DNA of 16,155 bases. It comes from an uncultured Taibaiella sp. (GTDB taxonomy: Bacteria > Bacteroidota > Bacteroidia > Chitinophagales > Chitinophagaceae). Position numbers and translations under genes: made by a program. The stretch covers positions 1 to 16,155 of the forward strand of contig CAMPJV010000019.1 of NCBI GenBank assembly GCA_946886975.1, read 5' to 3'. The notes beneath the pieces are model-generated. The model did not search any database. It saw nothing but the letters and a program-made list of their open reading frames with translations, and was not told the origin of the DNA. How positions within the stretch are numbered: the stretch's first letter is position 1; each line of letters opens with the position of its first letter. Positions 6,507 through 14,455 of the stretch are shown here, piece by piece.

Positions 6507-7319
6507 GAACATCATCCCATCTACGAGTCCGAGGTAATTCTTATCGGAAGGATGCTTGCGGGTGAAGGCGATAACTGCCTTGGTAAGCACAGCAACTATC
6601 ACAGTTCCCACCAATCTTCCCAAAGAGGGATACCTGACGTACTGTACGACGGACAGGCCAATGAACAAGAGAATAGAAGCGTCTATTACGCGGTAACTGT
6701 TTTTCAGGCCTATCAGATTAGGAAGGGTCTGGATGTTAGACTTGAGGTCTGTCTGCATATCCCGGATGTCGAAGGCGATGCAGAGGATGAACATGAACAT
6801 GAAACGCAGGAAGATCTCGAAGGGATAATCCATTATCGAGTGGTGCCAGAAGAGCATGGGGAGAATGCTCGTGACTATAGTCCAGACGAGTGTGAGGGTC
6901 AGGATCTTTATCCAGCCGAAGTCGCGGAGGCGGGTTTTGTTGAAGGGTAGGAGAGGGAAGGTGTAGGTGAAGGACAGGGCGCCAAGGACGAGGCACGCGA
7001 TGAGTATCTTCCAGTTGAGGAACAAGATGCTGATGCCACTCATTAATACCCCGAGGATGAAGATGGAGACGTGTAGGGTGCGGTGCTCTACCGTCCAGCG
7101 ATAGCGGTCTGAGACGCGTGGCTCCAGTTTCCTTAAAAGGAAGTGAGCGTTGTAGACTACCAGCGTGCATCCAAAGATAAAGGTGTGGAGTGCTGACAGG
7201 GTGGGTGGCAAATGGCCAAGGATGAGGCGCTCAGTGCCTATGCAAAGGGAAACGGCACACAGGCCAGCAAAGAAGCTGGTGTATAGGATCCAATCGGTAA
7301 AGTGCTTTAATATCCTCAC
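6465..7319 (-). CDS. UbiA-like prenyltransferase-family membrane protein, first Asp motif missing
   Basis: A 284-residue protein with about eight hydrophobic segments. UbiA enzymes transfer prenyl chains using two aspartate-rich motifs that bind the diphosphate through Mg2+. The second motif is recognisable, DIRDMQTDLKSNIQTLP (184-200), as is the middle signature FTYTFPLLPFNKTRLRDFGW (117-136). At the place of the first motif (NDxxDxxxD) the protein has YNAHFLLRK (56-64), keeping Asn57 but no aspartates. It is therefore either a divergent enzyme or a non-catalytic relative; substrate unknown. The start is GTG (7317-7319): a TAA lies three codons upstream in frame, and the next Met is at residue 93, inside the membrane domain. 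It follows the carboxylase beta gene by 68 nt on the same strand, with a small repeat between, so co-transcription is possible but unproven. Confidence 0.75.
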   Translation of the reverse strand: MRILKHFTDWILYTSFFAGLCAVSLCIGTERLILGHLPPTLSALHTFIFGCTLVVYNAHFLLRKLEPRVSDRYRWTVEHRTLHVSIFILGVLMSGISILFLNWKILIACLVLGALSFTYTFPLLPFNKTRLRDFGWIKILTLTLVWTIVTSILPMLFWHHSIMDYPFEIFLRFMFMFILCIAFDIRDMQTDLKSNIQTLPNLIGLKNSYRVIDASILLFIGLSVVQYVRYPSLGRLVGTVIVAVLTKAVIAFTRKHPSDKNYLGLVDGMMFLYGCVVAFLSNYY

Positions 7320-7329
7320 CTTGTTTTAT

Positions 7330-7358
7330 GTATCAGGTAGCAAGACACAAGTATCAAG
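7330..7358. repeat. Short intergenic TATCAAG/CAAGA word repeat
   Basis: The string starts GTATCAGGTAGCAAGACA and ends CAAGTATCAAG, built from near-repeated words (TATCAGG, TAGCAAG, CAAGTATCAAG). It sits between the carboxylase and UbiA-like genes. Similar strings are, to my recollection, dispersed in some Bacteroidota genomes; this cannot be verified within the window. Confidence 0.35.
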
Positions 7359-7387
7359 CCTGAGCAAAAGATACTAATCCTAAGCGT

Positions 7388-8926
7388 TTACAAGGGTATA
7401 TTGCCGTGCTTGCGTTTTGGCATGTTTACCACTTTGTTCTCTAACATCTTGAAGGCTTTGATCAGCTTCGCACGGGTGTCTTCCGGAAGTATGACCTCGT
7501 CTATGAAGCCTCTTGCGGCGGCTCCGTAGGGGTTAGCGAACTTCCCGGCGTACTCTGCTTCCTTTTCCTTCAGCTTTGCTTCATGGTCATCAGCCTCACT
7601 GATCTGGCGCTTGAAGATGATCTCTGCTGCTCCCTTGGCGCCCATAACGGCGATCTCGGCTGTCGGCCAGGCATAGTTCATGTCGGCGCCGATGTGCTTG
7701 GAGTTCATTACGTCGTATGCTCCTCCGTATGCTTTGCGGGTAATGACAGTCACTTTGGGGACAGTGGCTTCACTGAGGGCGTAGAGGAGCTTGGCGCCAT
7801 TAGTGATGATGCCGTTCCACTCCTGGTCTGTGCCGGGAAGGAAGCCCGGGACATCTACGAGGACCAGCAGCGGGATGTTGAAGGCATCGCAGAACCTGGT
7901 GAACCTTGCGCCCTTTTTACTGGAGCTGATGTCTAACACACCTGCGAGGCTTGCCGGCTGATTGGCTACTATGCCTATGCTTCTTCCGGCTATCCGCGCG
8001 AACCCTACTACGATGTTCTCAGCATATTCTTTATGTACTTCGAGGAATGAGTCAGCGTCAGTTACCTCTTCTATTACTTCTTTTATATCGTACGGCTGGT
8101 TGGGATTAGGCGGGACTATGCCGTTTAGCTTTAGCCTCGTCTCGTCGGCTGGCTCGTATGCGTAAACAGGTGCATCTTCCTCGCAGTTCTGCGGCATATA
8201 ACTCAGGAGCTGCTTGATACGCTCGATGCATTCTACCTCGTTGGTGCAGGCGAAGTGGGTGACGCCACTCTTAGACGCATGGGTGTGGGCACCGCCGAGC
8301 TCTTCGCTGGTGACGTTCTCATGCGTTACTGTTTTTACTACGTTGGGTCCGGTGACGAACATGTAAGAAGTATGCTCGACCATAAGGATGAAGTCGGTAA
8401 TGGCAGGGGAGTAGACCGCACCACCGGCGCAAGGGCCCATGATCGCGGATATCTGAGGTACTACACCGGAGGACTTTACATTGCGATAGAATATATCAGC
8501 GTAACCGCCGAGAGAGACGACCCCCTCCTGGATACGTGCGCCGCCACTGTCGTTTAAGCCAATGACGGGTGCGCCGTTCTGGATGGCAAGGTCCATGATC
8601 TTACAGATCTTTTCGGCGTGCGTCTCGCTAAGGCTGCCCCCGAAGACAGTGAAATCCTGGGAGAACACATAAGTGAGGCGGCCATTGATCCTGCCGTAGC
8701 CGGTGACCACACCATCGCCAAGGTAGATCTCCTTCTCCATACCGAAGTCGCGGCTGCGGTGGGTGACCATCATGCCTATCTCTTCAAAAGTGCCTTCGTC
8801 CATCAATAGCTGCAGGCGCTCGCGGGCGGTTAGCTTGCCCTTCTTGTGCTGGCTTTCTATACGTTTATCTCCTCCTCCCTTTATTGCCTGCTCCTGTTGC
8901 TGCTTTAGTAAGGCTACTTTGTCCAT
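7388..8926 (-). CDS. Acyl-CoA carboxylase beta subunit (carboxyltransferase, propionyl-CoA type)
   Basis: The carboxyltransferase half of a biotin-dependent acyl-CoA carboxylase or decarboxylase; it moves CO2 from biotin to an acyl-CoA, most likely propionyl-CoA giving methylmalonyl-CoA. Length (512 residues) and ends (start [11 protein letters not shown], end KRKHGNIPL) fit the PccB/MmdA family. N-domain oxyanion-hole region: SGGARIQEG (127-135) and [12 protein letters not shown] (164-175). C-domain: VDVPGFLPG (357-365) and [14 protein letters not shown] (398-411). Asp405 in GGAYD corresponds to the residue that, in actinobacterial PccB work, favours propionyl-CoA. No biotin carboxylase or biotin carrier gene is adjacent, so partners are encoded elsewhere. 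The symbol is withheld because PccB and MmdA cannot be separated here. Confidence 0.95.
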   Translation of the reverse strand: MDKVALLKQQQEQAIKGGGDKRIESQHKKGKLTARERLQLLMDEGTFEEIGMMVTHRSRDFGMEKEIYLGDGVVTGYGRINGRLTYVFSQDFTVFGGSLSETHAEKICKIMDLAIQNGAPVIGLNDSGGARIQEGVVSLGGYADIFYRNVKSSGVVPQISAIMGPCAGGAVYSPAITDFILMVEHTSYMFVTGPNVVKTVTHENVTSEELGGAHTHASKSGVTHFACTNEVECIERIKQLLSYMPQNCEEDAPVYAYEPADETRLKLNGIVPPNPNQPYDIKEVIEEVTDADSFLEVHKEYAENIVVGFARIAGRSIGIVANQPASLAGVLDISSSKKGARFTRFCDAFNIPLLVLVDVPGFLPGTDQEWNGIITNGAKLLYALSEATVPKVTVITRKAYGGAYDVMNSKHIGADMNYAWPTAEIAVMGAKGAAEIIFKRQISEADDHEAKLKEKEAEYAGKFANPYGAAARGFIDEVILPEDTRAKLIKAFKMLENKVVNMPKRKHGNIPL

Positions 8927-9016
8927 AGATGCTTTTGAAAATCAGGGACAACCTAAGGTAAATCGAAAGGGCTTCCAAACAGGATGGAAAGAAGGGTAGA
9001 TGAACGAGCGTTGGAG

Positions 9017-10258
9017 CTAGAGATTGCCAACTGATTCCAGGGCGGGAGCGGGAGTTTCAACGGGTGTGGACTCGCCGGCTGGGAGGAGGATAGTGAAGGT
9101 GGTGCCTCCGTCTTTGGAGGACCGGGCTGTGATGCTGCCGTAATGGTTTTTGACTATCTTCCTGCAAAGGGCGAGGCCGAAACCGAGGCCGGTGGCTTCG
9201 ACGTGTACTTTCTTAAAGAGCTGGAAGACATAGTCCTTATAATCATTGCTGAAACCTTTGCCGTTGTCGGTGTAGGTGATACGCGCGAAATCTATGTACT
9301 TGTATTTCTCCTCGGTGGTTTGAAAGCTATTCTCCTGTATGATGTCAGCCTCTATGGTTATTTCGGGAGGAGTAGCTTCCTTGCGGAACTGAATGGAGTT
9401 GGAAATAAGATGATAGAAGAGCAACTGCAGTTGTCCACAATGACCCTCTATCGATGGGAGGGAGCCGGTATTGACGGTTACGTTTTCAAAGCGGCTGTCG
9501 ATCATGGCCTGCACTCTTGCGGCGGTAATGATCTTTGTGAGGTTACAATGGTCGGTCGTTGTGCTTACGGCGTCGACACTTACATATTGCTGGAGGCAGC
9601 TAATGAGATCTCTCATCTTGCGGCTGGCACTGTTGATCTTCTCTACCGACATTTTGCTTAGAGGGGTAAGCTGCGAATGGTTTTCCCGGTCGATCATGTC
9701 GGCGAACATGGCAATCTTTCTTATGGGCTCCTGGATGTCGTGAGAGATGACATGGCTGAACTCGACAAGATCTTCGTTGATCCATGAGAGCCTGGTGACC
9801 TGGCGGTCAAGCTCCTGCTTGCTGTGCTCCAGTTCTTCAGTTGCCTTCAAAAGCCTCTCGTTATTATTCAACGCCTGCTCGGCAGTTCTTCTCGCGTTAA
9901 GCAACTCCTCCTCATATTTCTTTCTCTGGTAAACGGGGAGGAGCACGCAATGGTTCTGCGTTACATTATTATGTTCCCTTCGTGTTGCATTCACGAGCAC
10001 CGGAACATCGTCGAGGGCTTTGGACCGCAGTGTCAGAAAGATCTCTTCCGCCTTGCCGTGGAGCTTCAAAAGCGGGAAGAAATGTGTCTGGTAGAAGATT
10101 CGTCCAGCTATGCTGAGCAGGCTTTCGAGCTTATTGCCAATGAGTTCGCCGGAGGTGAAGCCAAGCCATATTTCCAATGTCTTGTTGGCCTGAGTGATCA
10201 CTCCCTCGTCGTTAAAGATGAGGAAACCACAAGGAGCTTCGTCCAGCAATACATCCAT
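9017..10258 (-). CDS. RsbP-type PAS sensor histidine kinase
   Basis: A soluble 413-residue sensor kinase. Residues 1-110 are a PAS domain beginning at once with MDVLLDEAPCGFLIF and containing FFPLLKLHGKAEEIFL (60-75) and VPVLVNATRRE (85-95). Residues 112-165 are a coiled-coil linker (YEEELLNARRTAEQAL). This layout closely follows what I recall of Bacillus RsbP, whose output is a PP2C phosphatase; here the output is HisKA with FSHVISHDIQEPIRK (167-181, phospho-accepting His173) and HATPase with the N box FYHLISNS (281-288), DNGKGF (331-336) and GLGFGLAL (357-364). All kinase motifs are intact. No membrane segment is seen. The gene follows the RsbQ-like gene by 10 nt, so the hydrolase is its probable sensory partner. 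The divergent response regulator at 11205 is a likely phosphate acceptor, by inference. Confidence 0.93.
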   Translation of the reverse strand: MDVLLDEAPCGFLIFNDEGVITQANKTLEIWLGFTSGELIGNKLESLLSIAGRIFYQTHFFPLLKLHGKAEEIFLTLRSKALDDVPVLVNATRREHNNVTQNHCVLLPVYQRKKYEEELLNARRTAEQALNNNERLLKATEELEHSKQELDRQVTRLSWINEDLVEFSHVISHDIQEPIRKIAMFADMIDRENHSQLTPLSKMSVEKINSASRKMRDLISCLQQYVSVDAVSTTTDHCNLTKIITAARVQAMIDSRFENVTVNTGSLPSIEGHCGQLQLLFYHLISNSIQFRKEATPPEITIEADIIQENSFQTTEEKYKYIDFARITYTDNGKGFSNDYKDYVFQLFKKVHVEATGLGFGLALCRKIVKNHYGSITARSSKDGGTTFTILLPAGESTPVETPAPALESVGNL

Positions 10259-10268
10259 AGCGGAGTGC

Positions 10269-11081
10269 TTAATTCAGGTGAAAGTTATTCAGATAATCCT
10301 GGATTACCGCAATGGTCTCTTCAGGAGCGCTCATATGCGGGCAGTGACCTGTGGCTCTCATCAGCCTGAAGGTGCTGTGAGGCATTCGGGCATGCAGGAA
10401 CTCGCCTACCTGAGTAGGGGCAATAAGGTCATCAGAGCACTGCATGATGAGGGAAGGCACCTTGAGTTTGTTGAGATCAGTCCTGTTGTCGGAGAAGAAA
10501 GTGACCTCTGCAAAGCGGCGGGCAATAACCGGATCGGTAGAGCAGAAGCTTTCGGTAAGTTCCTCAGCCAGCTCGGGGCGCTCGGGATTCTTCATGATGG
10601 CAGGACCGAGGAAGTTGGCCCAACCGATATAGTTTTTATCCATGGTATCGAGCAGCTCTTCTATGTCCTTTTTTTCAAACCCGCCGACGTACTGATCGTC
10701 GTTGATGTAGCGTGGAGAAGGGCCCACGAAGATGATCTTGTCGAAGGTGTCGGGCTCCTTTATACCCGCGAGCATACCTATCATACTACTTACAGAATGA
10801 CCGACCAGGATGACATTCTGCAGGTTGAGTTCGTGGATGATGTCGAGGACATCCTGCGCATAGCCATTGAGATCGCTATAGCGCTCGGGGTTGTAGGCTT
10901 CGAGGTCGCTCTTTCCGGAACCCACGTAATCGAATAGGATGATCTTGTATTTATCTTCAAAAGCAGGGTAGATGAACCGCCACATATTCTGGTCGCAGCC
11001 GAAGCCGTGGGCGAAGATCATTGGCTGAGTACCTTTGCCTAATACCTTTACATTGTTACGCTTAAGTACGTTTTGGTTCAT
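10269..11081 (-). CDS. rsbQ: RsbQ-type alpha/beta hydrolase
   Basis: A 270-residue cytoplasmic alpha/beta hydrolase of the RsbQ/KAI2/D14 group. Features include FAHGFGCDQNMW (23-34), FDYVGSGKSDLEAY (50-63), nucleophile elbow GHSVSS (94-99) with Ser96, QCSDDLIAP (214-222) with Asp218, and GHCPHMS (245-251) with His246, forming a complete triad at almost the same numbers as Bacillus RsbQ (Ser96/Asp219/His247, from memory). The stretch SFCSTDPVIARRFAEVTFFS (178-197) is also strongly RsbQ-like. In Bacillus, RsbQ is needed with RsbP to sense energy stress, presumably by acting on a small hydrophobic molecule. Here it is the first gene of a pair with a PAS kinase, separated by 10 nt. The natural substrate is unknown. 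I see no clear -7 box upstream. Confidence 0.93.
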   Translation of the reverse strand: MNQNVLKRNNVKVLGKGTQPMIFAHGFGCDQNMWRFIYPAFEDKYKIILFDYVGSGKSDLEAYNPERYSDLNGYAQDVLDIIHELNLQNVILVGHSVSSMIGMLAGIKEPDTFDKIIFVGPSPRYINDDQYVGGFEKKDIEELLDTMDKNYIGWANFLGPAIMKNPERPELAEELTESFCSTDPVIARRFAEVTFFSDNRTDLNKLKVPSLIMQCSDDLIAPTQVGEFLHARMPHSTFRLMRATGHCPHMSAPEETIAVIQDYLNNFHLN

Positions 11082-11175
11082 AAGTTTTCAGTTGAAGTGT
11101 ATAAGGGTTTGCTATAAAAATTGTGCCCCGGCGATCTTTAACACGGCGTCAGCATGTGGAAAGATCAGATACCCT

Positions 11176-11183
11176 TAGCTTTG
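11176..11183 (+). promoter_or_regulatory. Candidate -7 box of the response regulator gene
   Basis: TAGCTTTG matches TAnnTTTG exactly; a GTG at 11156-11158 (one mismatch from TTG) is 17 nt upstream. If used, the transcript starts near 11188, downstream of the ATG at 11154 and about 16 nt before the GTG at 11205. It therefore decides the start of the response regulator. Confidence 0.4.
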
Positions 11184-11204
11184 TCTGATCAAGAAGATAT
11201 ACGT

Positions 11205-11615
11205 GTGGTTTTAGTTACAAAGGATTTTTCTATAGTTATCGCTGACGACGACCAGGATGACAGGAGTTTTATTAAGGAAGCACTACTGAGAAGGGCGTTT
11301 GGCGGAAGGTTTCAATGTGTGGAAGATGGCGGTCAGCTGCTGCAATACCTGAAACGAACTGAGAAGACTCTTCCCGATCTTATTTTGCTTGACCTGAATA
11401 TGCCCCTGGTGGATGGATATCAGGCACTGTCCGAGATAAAGCAGGACCCGGTTCTGAAAAGCATTCCCACCATGATCCTTACCTCATCGAGCAAGCCGGA
11501 GGATGAGCCGGTATGCTATGAACTGGGCTGTGATAAATTCTACCGCAAGCCATTGTCTATGGGTGAGTATGATGACGTGGCCTCGGACATACTTGACTAT
11601 GTTAGGTCGGTCTAG
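11205..11615 (+). CDS. Single-domain response regulator (REC only)
   Basis: A stand-alone receiver domain of the CheY/Rcp1 kind, with no DNA-binding or enzymatic output. From the GTG at 11205 it has 136 residues: FSIVIADDDQDDR with acidic pocket Asp14-16, phospho-acceptor Asp63 in LILLDLNMP, Thr93 in MILTSSSK and Lys115 in FYRKP. The longer frame starts at an ATG at 11154 and would add 17 residues (MWKDQIPLALSDQEDIR) unlike a receiver N-terminus; a perfect -7 box lies inside that extension, so I prefer the GTG, though the ATG is not excluded. It is divergent from the rsbQ-like/PAS-kinase pair, starting 123 nt away, and probably takes phosphate from that kinase. It would signal by protein contact or phosphorelay. 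The thioredoxin gene begins 67 nt downstream. Confidence 0.88.
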   Translation: MVLVTKDFSIVIADDDQDDRSFIKEALLRRAFGGRFQCVEDGGQLLQYLKRTEKTLPDLILLDLNMPLVDGYQALSEIKQDPVLKSIPTMILTSSSKPEDEPVCYELGCDKFYRKPLSMGEYDDVASDILDYVRSV

Positions 11616-11682
11616 TGAGTATGGTGCGTTAAAGTTGCGTGAGCACAGGCATGGGCATATGCATTTATTTTACCTTTACCCG

Positions 11683-12165
11683 ATGAAAGCTATACTCGCC
11701 GCCTTTTCTTTACTTCTCTGTTTTACAACTACACGAGCACAGGACATTAACGTATATAGTGCAGAAAGACTGATGGAAAGAGTGGGGAACGAAGACACTC
11801 TGTACGTCATCAACTTCTGGGCTACCTGGTGCGGCCCTTGCGTAAAGGAACTACCTGAGTTCAATCGCCTGAATGAACAATATGCCGGAAAGCCGGTGAA
11901 GGTGCTGATGGTGAGCCTGGACTTTAAAGATGCTTACCCGAAGAAGCTCGCCTCGTTTATCAGGAAGAAAAAAATGCAGCCGGAAGTGGTGTGGCTGAGC
12001 GAGACGAATGCCAATGAATTCATACCACGGATAGAGCCGGGCTGGCAGGGATCGATACCGGCAACTCTATTGATCTATGGGAAGAAGCAATACCGGAACT
12101 TTTATGAAGGCAGTGTAACAGCGAAGCAGCTGGCACTGATGATCGACCGGCAGTTTGCTTTTTAG
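11683..12165 (+). CDS. Periplasmic TlpA-like thioredoxin-fold protein
   Basis: A 160-residue exported thiol-disulfide oxidoreductase of the TlpA/ResA type. Residues 1-19 are a signal peptide ending TTTRA-Q; the Cys at 13 is not in a good lipobox, so it is probably soluble or periplasmic. The redox site is FWATWCGPC (45-53; Cys50 and Cys53) and the cis-proline loop is GSIPATLL (123-130, Pro126). Members commonly reduce apocytochrome c or other periplasmic disulfides; the substrate here is unknown. I start at the ATG at 11683 because it opens a canonical signal peptide; an in-frame ATG at 11659 would add MHLFYLYP, which is also possible. It lies between the response regulator (67 nt) and the FUSC gene (32 nt), all on the plus strand, so an operon is possible. 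Confidence 0.92.
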   Translation: MKAILAAFSLLLCFTTTRAQDINVYSAERLMERVGNEDTLYVINFWATWCGPCVKELPEFNRLNEQYAGKPVKVLMVSLDFKDAYPKKLASFIRKKKMQPEVVWLSETNANEFIPRIEPGWQGSIPATLLIYGKKQYRNFYEGSVTAKQLALMIDRQFAF

Positions 12166-12197
12166 TGAGGATGGTTCATTGGCACTAAATGTAATTC

Positions 12198-14378
12198 TTG
12201 AATAGATTCCAGCCATACAAGCAGCTCAACAAGTTACTGGAAAATGAAACGTTCGAGGCTACCATAAGCTGGGGCATAAGGATGGCTCTTGCCGGTACGG
12301 TGCCTGTGGTGTGGGGACTTGCAACCAACCAGATGGAGGCAGCAAGCTGGATAGCGCTGACTGCGGAATGTATCTGCTGGGTAGAGCTGAAAGGTTCCTT
12401 TGCGCAGAGGATGAGAGTGCTGACGGGCGGTACTATGCTTGCCGTGCTATTTGCGGTACTTGGCAGTATAACAGCGAGCAGCCTGTGGCTGAGCGTGGGG
12501 CTGATGCTGGTAGTGGGGTTTATCGCCGGTCTGTTTAAGAACCTGGGAGACAGAGGAAGCGGACTTGCCGTGAGTGTTTTCGTACTATTTATCGTTGCGA
12601 ATTCTTACCCCATACATGATGTACACGAACTGAAAGTAAGGGTGCTGCAGATTGCCGTTGGCGGGGCCTGGAACTTCATAGTGGGCCTGGCTGCAAGCCT
12701 GTTTATTCCTGCCCAGGAACCATACCGAAGGACCATTGCAATGATCTGGAAGGCGAATGCCTCGTTGCTTCAATCCGTATCGAACGGGTGGGATGGGACA
12801 ACGGTGAGGAGTAGTATCAGAGACCTGTACCTGAAAGAGATAGAAGTTAGAAAGGCGCTTGACACATCACTCCATTTCTATCAGACCATGGCACACCAGG
12901 CCAGCAAAAAGGACAAGGAGGAGTATCAGCTTGCCCAGTTCAGGAAGGCAACGGCGCTTATCTCAGCCAACATCATGGCCATAAGCGAGGAACTGGAGAG
13001 CGTGAAAATACGAGACGTGGATCCGCAGCTGAGACTTAGAATAGAGGCTGTGCTAAAGGCGCTGGAGCGTGCGATGGGCAGAGCAGCCATGTATGTGATC
13101 CTGCTGTCTGCAGAGGAGGAGCTAATACTTGCATCAAGGATAGATAATCTAAACAAGCACATTCTGCTGCTGAGAGAATATGCCATCCCGGAAGACTATC
13201 CATCCGGCCAGAGTTTCAGAAGGATCACTCAGCTATCCGAGAGAACTTCAAGGCTGATAGAAAATGCCATAGCGAGGCTGAAGGAGATGGGAACTGACCT
13301 GCCAGTATTCAGATCGTACTCTATCATCAAGACACTGTACATTCTGCACCCGAAACACTGGTGGCTAAATACAAAGCTTTTATTTAACCTGAACACCCTG
13401 ACGACCAGGTATGCACTACGGAGCGCCGTAGCCGCAACAATCGCCATGTTCATCTACAAATGGTTTGAAATAGATCATGGGTACTGGCTGCCGTTTACAG
13501 TGATCATCGTCCTGCAGCCATATTTTGGCGCGACCATAAAGAAATCAATAGACAGGATAATAGGAACAGTGGCAGGAGGCTTGGTAGGAGGTCTGCTCAT
13601 CAGGCTGCCTGCCGGACTCTATGCGAAGGAGATCATGTTGTTCATAAGCTTCGTCCTGATGGTGTACTTTATCAGGAAGAAATATGCTGTAGCAGCGTTC
13701 TTTATCACAATAAGTCTTGTACTGCTGTTTGATGTGGAGGAAGACCTGAACCCCATGCTTATAGTATTCAGAGCCCTCTCGACAATTGCCGGCGCCGCAC
13801 TGGCTATACTTGCCGGTTTCTCGCTACTGCCAAACTGGGACCGGAAGTGGCTTCCTGTTCACCTGTCTGCTGCCATAAACTGTAACTATCATTACTTTCT
13901 GGCCACTTTCTTTTCTCCAAAGCCCATTAACTGGACGAGGCATAAGCGAAATGCAGAGTCAAACAACAGCAATGCATTTGATTCCTTCAGCAGGTATATG
14001 CAAGAGCCGACACTCAAGAAGAAATCGTATATACCTTATTACCAGCTGGTAGCCCACAACGTGCGCATAACAAGAGGGCTCAATAACATACACCTTGAAA
14101 ACGAGAGCAGGACAGGAAACTCGGCTGATCAACCAACCAAAGAGCAGCAAGAAACAGTAAAAGAATGTCTGGAGTGTTTCAACAAGATAGTGTCGGAACT
14201 GAAGCTGCTCAGTCCAGACTTGGAGACTCATGTGCACAACGTAGCTGAGAACCGTGCGCTGCGTTTCCCACTTACGCATCACCAGCAACTCTACCTGGAC
14301 AAACTCAGGCTGGAGCTGAAAGCGCTTCACAAGAACCTTCATGATCTAATCAGCGATGATCCAACGAGGATACAGTGA
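12198..14378 (+). CDS. FUSC-family (YccS/YhfK-like) inner membrane protein
   Basis: A 726-residue protein of the FUSC / aromatic-acid exporter group, proposed efflux transporters. It has the usual duplicated plan: a first hydrophobic block of about six segments (28-170), a long cytoplasmic helical region (175-375), a second hydrophobic block (405-545) and a cytoplasmic C-terminal tail (550-726). The second block carries the family signature GYWLPFTVIIVLQPYFGATI (428-447) followed by KKSIDRIIGTVAGGLVGG (448-465). The start is TTG at 12198: a TAA lies two codons upstream in frame, and the next ATG (residue 29) would begin inside the first membrane helix. The substrate is not predictable. It follows the thioredoxin gene by 32 nt. 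Confidence 0.9.
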   Translation: MNRFQPYKQLNKLLENETFEATISWGIRMALAGTVPVVWGLATNQMEAASWIALTAECICWVELKGSFAQRMRVLTGGTMLAVLFAVLGSITASSLWLSVGLMLVVGFIAGLFKNLGDRGSGLAVSVFVLFIVANSYPIHDVHELKVRVLQIAVGGAWNFIVGLAASLFIPAQEPYRRTIAMIWKANASLLQSVSNGWDGTTVRSSIRDLYLKEIEVRKALDTSLHFYQTMAHQASKKDKEEYQLAQFRKATALISANIMAISEELESVKIRDVDPQLRLRIEAVLKALERAMGRAAMYVILLSAEEELILASRIDNLNKHILLLREYAIPEDYPSGQSFRRITQLSERTSRLIENAIARLKEMGTDLPVFRSYSIIKTLYILHPKHWWLNTKLLFNLNTLTTRYALRSAVAATIAMFIYKWFEIDHGYWLPFTVIIVLQPYFGATIKKSIDRIIGTVAGGLVGGLLIRLPAGLYAKEIMLFISFVLMVYFIRKKYAVAAFFITISLVLLFDVEEDLNPMLIVFRALSTIAGAALAILAGFSLLPNWDRKWLPVHLSAAINCNYHYFLATFFSPKPINWTRHKRNAESNNSNAFDSFSRYMQEPTLKKKSYIPYYQLVAHNVRITRGLNNIHLENESRTGNSADQPTKEQQETVKECLECFNKIVSELKLLSPDLETHVHNVAENRALRFPLTHHQQLYLDKLRLELKALHKNLHDLISDDPTRIQ

Positions 14379-14419
14379 TTCAGACACGTATCATCCTGTA
14401 GGGGCTTTGCACATAATTC

Positions 14420-14450
14420 TTTGGTGGCTAAGCGTCTTATTGTAGCTTCG
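14420..14450 (+). promoter_or_regulatory. Candidate promoter of acpH
   Basis: TTTG at 14420-14423, then 19 nt, then TAGCTTCG (14443-14450), one mismatch from TAnnTTTG. This is the best-spaced two-part promoter in the window. The predicted transcript starts within a few bases of the ATG at 14456, so it would be almost leaderless. Confidence 0.5.
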
Positions 14451-14455
14451 CCTCC

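Noticed and set aside
7583..8999. Several plus-strand frames opposite the carboxylase beta subunit
   Set aside because: The minus-strand protein is complete with conserved motifs end to end; the plus frames have no family features.
9143..10937. Long plus-strand frames opposite the kinase and hydrolase genes
   Set aside because: Antisense shadows of strongly conserved minus-strand genes; no family features and no promoter.
11671..11678. TACCTTTA just before the thioredoxin gene as a promoter
   Set aside because: It lies 4 nt from the ATG and no TTG is found within 17-23 nt upstream, so it is probably chance.
12585..14342. Minus-strand frames opposite the FUSC gene
   Set aside because: Short, patternless and fully covered by a well-supported membrane protein on the plus strand.
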